This document shows, piece after piece, positions 57,880-64,000 of a DNA stretch of 64,000 bases. The notes below the pieces were generated by a model that was given only the letters and a program-made list of their open reading frames with translations, had not been told where the DNA came from and made no database searches. Both the position numbers and the translations under genes were made by a program. The DNA lies in NCBI GenBank assembly GCA_948099385.1, contig CANUEZ040000113.1:5468501-5532500 (forward strand), written 5' to 3'. This stretch comes from Fasciola hepatica. Lineage: Eukaryota > Platyhelminthes > Trematoda > Plagiorchiida > Fasciolidae. Numbering within the stretch: the first letter of the stretch is position 1; each line of letters begins with the position of its first letter.

Positions 57880-58195
57880 ACGAGGTTGTCCGGTGGCAAA
57901 GAAGCGTTCTTCCTAGCTGTGGTAGGATGGCACTAAACAATATAATATATCGGAGTACATGGAATATGTTTGCTGATAAGGCTGCAGATCGTAGGCTAAA
58001 AAACATTGTTGAACAACTTACTGTCTACACCAATTCATCTCATTATAAACGTGATACAGATTGGTATTCATACCCATACACCGGCAAAATCAGTTAGTGG
58101 CAAAGTTGCTTCAACAGTGGATTGACTTGGAAGAGCGACCGGTGGACCAGGTGTGAGACAATTGGTCCACCGTATATTATCAGTTTTTATCATCC
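57880..58195 (+). repeat. Dispersed repeat R3, copy without AT expansion
   Basis: Partner of the minus-strand copy at 8,205-8,540: 'catggaatatgtttgctga', 'attgttgaacaactta', 'caattcatctcattataaac', 'ggtgtgagacaattggtcca'. The two R2 and R3 copies lie in tandem here. Confidence 0.65.
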
Positions 58196-60623
58196 ACTGT
58201 ATTAGAATCTTAATTGATAGAACTAGCAAGTTCATCACTGCTTGTTCAAACTTGAAGCCACACCTGAGAGGTCAACACAAGCTCCATCTATATATTTATC
58301 ATAACCATACCAGGTAATGCCATTCAGAATGCAAATAGAAAGACCGAAAACAATCAATTACGTTGCGGTTTCCGTGAAAAACACTCGGTTACCGTCCTTT
58401 AACCTCAGCCGCCCTTCCTAATTAAATATACTCGAGGATTCCACCGTCCTTCGCTAGATATGGCCTAATCGTGCGATAAGAATGAATAGACCTCACTGGT
58501 ATTTCAGTCTCTTCCACCAGAAATATCACCTTCACATGCCAGCAATCATGAAAAGGAACCGCGCTGGGATTCACTTTTTTAAGACGAAACTTGGGCCATA
58601 ACTATTATCTAGGCGACTTTGACAAGCGGACACGTTCGAGAAATTCAGACGTAACACGTCGGCGTAGCTCTTCAACAATTTACCGTAGGTCTATGTTCCG
58701 CGTTGGTCGGAGTCAATCAGAACAGTGCATGATCTCCAGGCTGTACCATGACTGACTTGTGTTTAATGAACTTCTTCTGACCTCGCGTGCAAACCGCGTT
58801 GTCTCTACCGCACTAAAGGCTTTCGCCAAGGGAGACTAAGATCTGGTTCGCACAACAGATTTGAAACGCCAAAGTCTAACTTGAGAGGTGACAAAATTAC
58901 ACTCATTAATGAGTGCTGTGACTCACTTTCAAAAAAATCTACAGTCCGATGTGATCATTTCTTCATGATGGCATACCTCAAATTATGTTTTACTTCCATC
59001 CGCAACTAGATTCCAATAGGTACTCTTCTAAGTAAAAAGGTTTGTGATACAAGATTGTAAAAAGGAGAGAATTTTACTACTCACATCTAAAGGTGTACTT
59101 TGCGGTTTTGATTGGAAACATCAGATTTCAGGGTGAAAACCACAAAAGATAGCGATTCATATTTGCACTTTCAAATCTTACGATCTGTTCATCCTCAAAA
59201 TCAATGAGGTTCTTGTGCTCGAAAATACCGTTCGTTTGAAGGTTTGATTTTGCGAGAAACGAATAAAACAGCACCAAGACAATTTCTACCAAAATTATTA
59301 GGCCCAGGGATTTCTAACTCCCATATATGACATCTATTGAAAAAAAGCAGAACAGGACGGACAAAATGGGCTTAGATATTGAAAACTGAGCATATTATTC
59401 CCCAGTAACCGAAATTAGGTATTCCGTTTCTGATTAAAATGGGCAAACGGCCAAGCGCTGCAGGTAAAACCTTTCCTCACGTGGGTCTCCAAGGCAAAGA
59501 CAACCACCATTACTGTACGTTAGTGTGGAATGGTTGCTTGTTTTCGTTCAAAGTCAATGACAAAAGAATGCTGTATCACGCAATTCTGACGGTCAGCCAA
59601 GACACTGCTGATGTTTCCCACCAAGTTGGATGGGAGATCGGTGCAGCATCGTGGAAAATAATATGAACAGCTCAATAAAACCGAAATTCTCAACATGCTA
59701 CTCAAACGCCTACTAGTAGGCAAGTAGTGGGGAAGAGTAAGAGAGGTGCGCACACATTACAACTGTGGTCCAGACGCTTAGTAGATAGCGAAGCTGATTA
59801 GCCGAATCAGCCGATACCACGGAACCTGCGCTCGAATATGTAAACCGATAATTGATTCATTTCCTTGAGATGCATAGCAATCTAGTCAGGGTTAAATATG
59901 ATAAAACCACCACTCAAGACGAGTTACCATCAAGGATGCTGATTGCATCTACCTCTATATCATACTCAGCGTTAACATCTATTTCATCAAATTTAGCCCT
60001 GTAAGACTATCGTGGATCAGGCCGGGTGGCATTCATCACACTAATGACAAGGAAAGGAATTTACGGATTGAAGTGGCCACAGAATACGTTATCTGCCTTG
60101 AAGTCACTGAAGGACATTAAAACCGATCACCTTAACGGCAGTATGCACAAGTAAAGATGCAGTGAAACGCACCGGATTACACCACGCAACCTGGTGTTCT
60201 TGAATTGTGGATTGAAACTCCCCAATTGAATAAGGTGAGACTAAATGACTCCAACCCAACTGAAAATCATCACCGAAGTAACCCAGTAGATACCACTGTA
60301 TCTTAGACAATACATTTCTTTTCTACCCATCAAAGTGTAAATCTGTCAGTATCTTTCTCGACATCATGGTGATACCTTGAATCGTGTAACCCGGCAAAAT
60401 TTCCTGCCGATTTTAATTGCAGGTGATTAACCACCATCTAACGGAAATCTGTTATCTGACTCTTTCACCAATGACCATTAGTTGACACATTGTCGTGGTT
60501 ACGAATGTGCACAACTGATCTCGATGATAGACATTCTCCAAGATACCATTGAATTGTTCTGTTCCTCTTCCACATATGCACCCTCCATGCCCAGTCATTG
60601 TGTGTGTGTGTACACACACGCAG
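58196..60623. other. No gene recognised
   Basis: About 2.4 kb with short frames only. A 75-codon frame at 59,439-59,666 (starting MGKRPSAAGKTFPH) has no recognised domain. Confidence 0.4.
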
Positions 60624-60791
60624 CTACAGATAGCACCGGGTGATGGCGGACATCAAATTGGTCCAGTGACACCCTTCAAATTAGTCCCGGCAACTTTCAG
60701 AGTTCGTGCCAAAGGATTACCCAGGCGGCTGCTCGTGACATCAGAATACAAGAATTCGGTTTTTGAATCCGAAACCGTGCAAGCAACGTAG
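60624..60791 (+). CDS. Weak candidate exon, product unknown
   Basis: The acceptor 'acacacacgcag' precedes an open stretch, LQIAPGDGGHQIGPVTPFKL and VPATFRVRAKGLPRR, ending TVQAT and TAG. The stop overlaps a possible gtagac donor, so it could be an internal or a terminal exon. The minus strand is also open here (60,653-60,895), which lowers confidence. Confidence 0.25.
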   Translation, partial: LQIAPGDGGHQIGPVTPFKLVPATFRVRAKGLPRRLLVTSEYKNSVFESETVQAT

Positions 60792-61824
60792 ACTCGTGCA
60801 AGAGTTGTTGCCGCCACGGCCATAACTAGTGATTTTCCTATATTTCCATGTCCAAACTTTTCTCCGTCCTGTATTTGTAGTACCTTCTTTTCCACGTCAT
60901 GTAGTCACGCATTTCACTTATTGTAGTGTAAATCACGGATAAGGACCATTCAATTCCAGTATGATGTCAAGTTGCCGGATTTTTTGAACACTTACCCACC
61001 CATTTTTATCCATGGTTACACATGCTCTCATTTACCCAGCACTGTGTGAATGCTCGAAATGGTGTCAAAAATATATTGTTTCCGAGATACATTGGGACTT
61101 AGTGAGATACTTCATTAACGATCCTCAATCTGATGGGAGTCTTTAATTGTTATCTTATTCAATAAGATTATTTGCACGCTGAAGTACAGAACATTAGGCT
61201 ACACGATATATTTAGAAACAATTTTACTGGTGCATACTGTTGTCAAGGTGATCGGTTTAGGAGTCCTTCGAATCTCTTTAAGGCAGTTAACGTATATTAT
61301 GTGCACTGTAATTCGAACATTACTCTCTTTGACGTGAGTGATGAATACCATTCTAGTCTAATCCACGCTAGTTTTACAGGGCAAAATTCAAGGAAATAAA
61401 CATCATCGCTGAGCGTGGTATGAGAGTAAATGCAATCAACATTCGTAGGGGCAACCCGTCGAGTGGTGGTTTTATCCTTTTTAACCTTAACTAGATCCGT
61501 ATATATTTTAAGAAAATAAATACGGATGTTCTTTACGTTTAACATCAGCGCGGAGCGTATAACCCCAAATCTCGGTGAGATGTCGACTGAACTCGACAGT
61601 TCATTAGAATTTCTCTAATTTCGAATGGTGAATAGTGTGCGAGCATACGCCTGTTATTATTTATTGTAGTTCTTAACCGGTTTCCCTACTAATAATCATT
61701 TCAGTAGCAAGTCACGAAATTCAGCCCCCGCTGTGTGCCCACAGTAGTTTTGAACACACTGTTAATGGGTTAGGTTTTATTTTTGAGGTAAGCGTTGACA
61801 CCGCATCACGAACGATCTCATCAG
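60792..61824. other. No gene recognised
   Basis: Short frames only. Confidence 0.4.
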
Positions 61825-62184
61825 CAAATTAAATCTCCGAACACTTATACTGATGAAACGAGAATGCATGAGCTGAACCATCGGCTTTCCCCACTTGGTC
61901 AAACACATCGTCCGCCACGGAAACAGCAGTTAACTGTTGATCATGCCCTTCATTTATCCTCCTGGCCGGCCAAAGACGAACAGAGTCGTCGACTTGTTAT
62001 GCTGAAATTACAAAATAATAAGACCAAGCTCGAGGTAAAACCCATTTACGTGTCTGAAGATCCTGCACGTGACCGATTTCTTTTGGATGATCTTTGGGTG
62101 TCTATACTTTCATACAGTCTGCAACGATTTGAGAATAATTTACGGGAAAACGAGGGTTTCACTGAATCTGTTGTTTGTACATAA
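61825..62184 (+). CDS. Candidate exon, product unknown
   Basis: An acceptor-like 'gatctcatcag' precedes 119 codons: QIKSPNTYTDETRMHELNHR, ... HLSSWPAKDEQSRRLVMLKL, KLEVKPIYVSEDPARDRFLL, DDLWVSILSYSLQRFENNLR, ending FTESVVCT and TAA. Residue use (charged helices, few low-complexity runs) is coding-like. No family is recognised, no upstream exon was located, and the acceptor lacks a strong pyrimidine tract. Confidence 0.35.
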   Translation, partial: QIKSPNTYTDETRMHELNHRLSPLGQTHRPPRKQQLTVDHALHLSSWPAKDEQSRRLVMLKLQNNKTKLEVKPIYVSEDPARDRFLLDDLWVSILSYSLQRFENNLRENEGFTESVVCT

Positions 62185-64000
62185 ATTAATCGATATATCA
62201 CAAACAACGAAGAGGTTATATTTGAACAAAACTTGATCACATTAATTTCATAAATATCACCACGTGAAGCAGAGGAGTGATGGTGGAATTTAGGATGCTT
62301 GGTTCGATTTAGTTCGCATTGTATCACATGCTCGGATTGCGTAGAGCTGACGGAAGATTAAAACAATATTATTTTGAAGAAAAATAAATTCGAGGGACCT
62401 CAGATATGAGGAAGATTAAGCAGTCATCGACCCCAGCGTTGTTTGATGTTGTCAAGTCGAGAGATTGTGTGACGGAAGTCCTCTCTCTGCACGTTCCAAT
62501 GGGTAGTCATATTTCTGAGAATCGGGTTGGGAAAAAAATACATTGTTCAACTTTAACTACTTGCCAAATAGTGAGTAGCAAACGTTAATCAGCATATAGC
62601 TCTGGGAAATCGACGAGAAATTCAAATTGTTTACTCGTGAACGTGAATCTGTCGTTCAAACCATTTCTATGACTTTCAATCGATGCGTAAACCCACAAGA
62701 TGACAAAATTTATTAAAATACGAATACAATGATATGAGGTAGTTCCATTCCCGCCCGGAACAGTACCACGGACTTGTCCCATAGAGTCTCAAACGTGACC
62801 CGCCACTATAACTCCCGAGTGTAAGCTGACGGTTTTCCCTGTTCGATCGAGTGCATCACGCATATACGACTACTCTTCCGTGTTCTCTGCACCAAAAAAG
62901 TTTCGAGCTCTGTTTTCTGACCGTAACAAAAATGTTCCCTCATCAGCCACAACTTATTTTCTTCTCACCTCCGCTCTCTCATTCGATATGCCACCCTTTA
63001 CACTACTCGTCGGACCACTGTCCGATGTCTTTCGCCGCTAAACTTTGGTGGATCAAAAATTTACGAACGTTGCCAAAGTATCTCGTTTCAAACAACAGAG
63101 CGACCGAATCAGAGTGAAGTTTCACAGTTGCGCTTCTGAACCTTCAGTTTATCCTGGCATAACATGTGTTCGTTTCGCTGCCCTAAGAATACCAGTATGT
63201 CGTTTTCCAACAGACCTATTATTTTATTTTTTATCAGCCATCAGTATAGGAGTTTACTGAGTGTCAGTCTGCATATGTACGCCACAGAGCAGATTTTCTT
63301 TACTGGTCTCAAAAAGGGCCAGTTTCGTGATATGAGTGGAAATATTAGCACATAAACGAAATTTTTGGAAGGTCAATTTTTTCCAAAATTATCGGTATTT
63401 TACATTTTCTCATATTACCCAATTTATTTAGTTCCAAAAAGGTATCCATTTTGCAGTACAAATAGACATCTTCGTAGATACCTAAGAAAATATTGGTAGA
63501 TGAATTTCATGATTTTTTTAACATACAGCCTTTTTGGGAATTTCTCGCATATTACTATTTTTCTAGTCCCATGGGAGTCTGTATTTCGTAAAAAGACCCT
63601 AACTTTTTAGCAGATGTGAACGGAAACAGTGGCAGATTAACTTCACAATTTTCCTATTCTAACGTAGCGGGGTGATGTCATCGGTGACCTTGCTCACTGG
63701 CGCATGTTCAAATACCATTATAGCAGTTTTATTCATTGTTACTAGGTAAGTTAACCTGAACGCTAGTCGGATGAAGTCAGTCATTGGAGGACTTTAATGC
63801 ACCGGAGAGCGCGACCAAGAAAACAATTTAACGCCTAAACGTGGATGCGCGCGGTGACCTAACATAGAAGAAAGCGACTGCATTGCTAACGTGGACGTAG
63901 CCGCTAGATGAACGGTGAATACAAGAAAAGCGTGTAGTGGTGTGCGATTCGCTAAAACCAGAGGGGTCCTAGAAAATTTACCAATACTGGTTTGGGTGTG
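62185..64000. other. No gene recognised
   Basis: AT-rich toward 63,350-63,600. Frames at 62,406-62,588, 62,851-63,117 and 63,045-63,260 have no recognised domain or paired splice sites. Confidence 0.4.

Noticed and set aside
59439..59666. 75-codon frame starting MGKRPSAAGK as a small gene
   Set aside because: No domain, no conserved splice sites, and the opposite strand is equally open.
60598..60620. (TG)n/(CA)n palindrome as a regulatory element
   Set aside because: A short alternating purine-pyrimidine run that abuts a candidate acceptor; nothing suggests a specific site.

Overview
The window is eukaryotic. Coding sequence is sparse and split by short GT-AG introns, dinucleotide microsatellites are long, and most of the DNA is decayed transposons. 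The repeat set suggests a parasitic flatworm, probably a digenean trematode. It includes RTE- and CR1-like non-LTR elements, a Ty3/gypsy element resembling CsRn1 of Clonorchis, a Penelope-like element with a GIY-YIG domain, and tRNA-derived SINEs. This assignment rests on recognised families, not on a database search. No rRNA gene, CRISPR array, prokaryotic operon or intact autonomous transposon was seen.

Layout. 0-3.5 kb: a broken RTE-like element and unassigned DNA. 3.5-7.3 kb: a solo LTR with a 4-bp target duplication, then two exons of a TMEM186-like mitochondrial membrane protein. The intron between them holds a separate candidate terminal exon with its own AATAAA. 7.6-10.3 kb: two divergent copies of a Tc1/mariner-like transposon. 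11.9-16 kb: dispersed repeats, a SINE, a second RTE-like fragment and a 385-bp (CA)n tract. 16-19 kb: a CR1-like element with EN and RT. 19-28 kb: SINEs, an LTR fragment, dispersed repeats, a near-perfect 58-bp-arm hairpin and a weak candidate exon. 29-31.4 kb: a Penelope-like element interrupted by a 552-bp insertion of opposed tRNA-like units flanked by a perfect 13-bp duplication. 31.4-33.9 kb and 44.1-46.4 kb: two sister copies of one internally deleted CR1-derived composite repeat. 35.7-38.2 kb: the most gene-like segment, with a complete two-exon EF-hand gene with TATA box, two single candidate exons on opposite strands, and a tiny two-exon gene with a predicted acylated N-terminus. 40-50 kb: a second LTR copy and two gypsy relics. 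50.5-51.2 kb: the last two exons of an unidentified gene. 51.5-55.8 kb: CR1 relics and SINEs. 56-64 kb: dispersed repeats, mostly unassigned DNA and two weak candidate exons.

Host genes best supported: the EF-hand protein (35,679-36,021, minus), the TMEM186-like protein (4,316-7,236, plus, 5' exons not found), the unidentified gene at 50,495-51,183 (plus) and the 32-residue gene at 37,850-38,166 (plus). No pathway links them. One SINE family, called SINE-A here, occurs in about nine places and accounts for many short tRNA-like signals. All similarity statements come from reading by eye, and boundaries of repeats without a target duplication are approximate.
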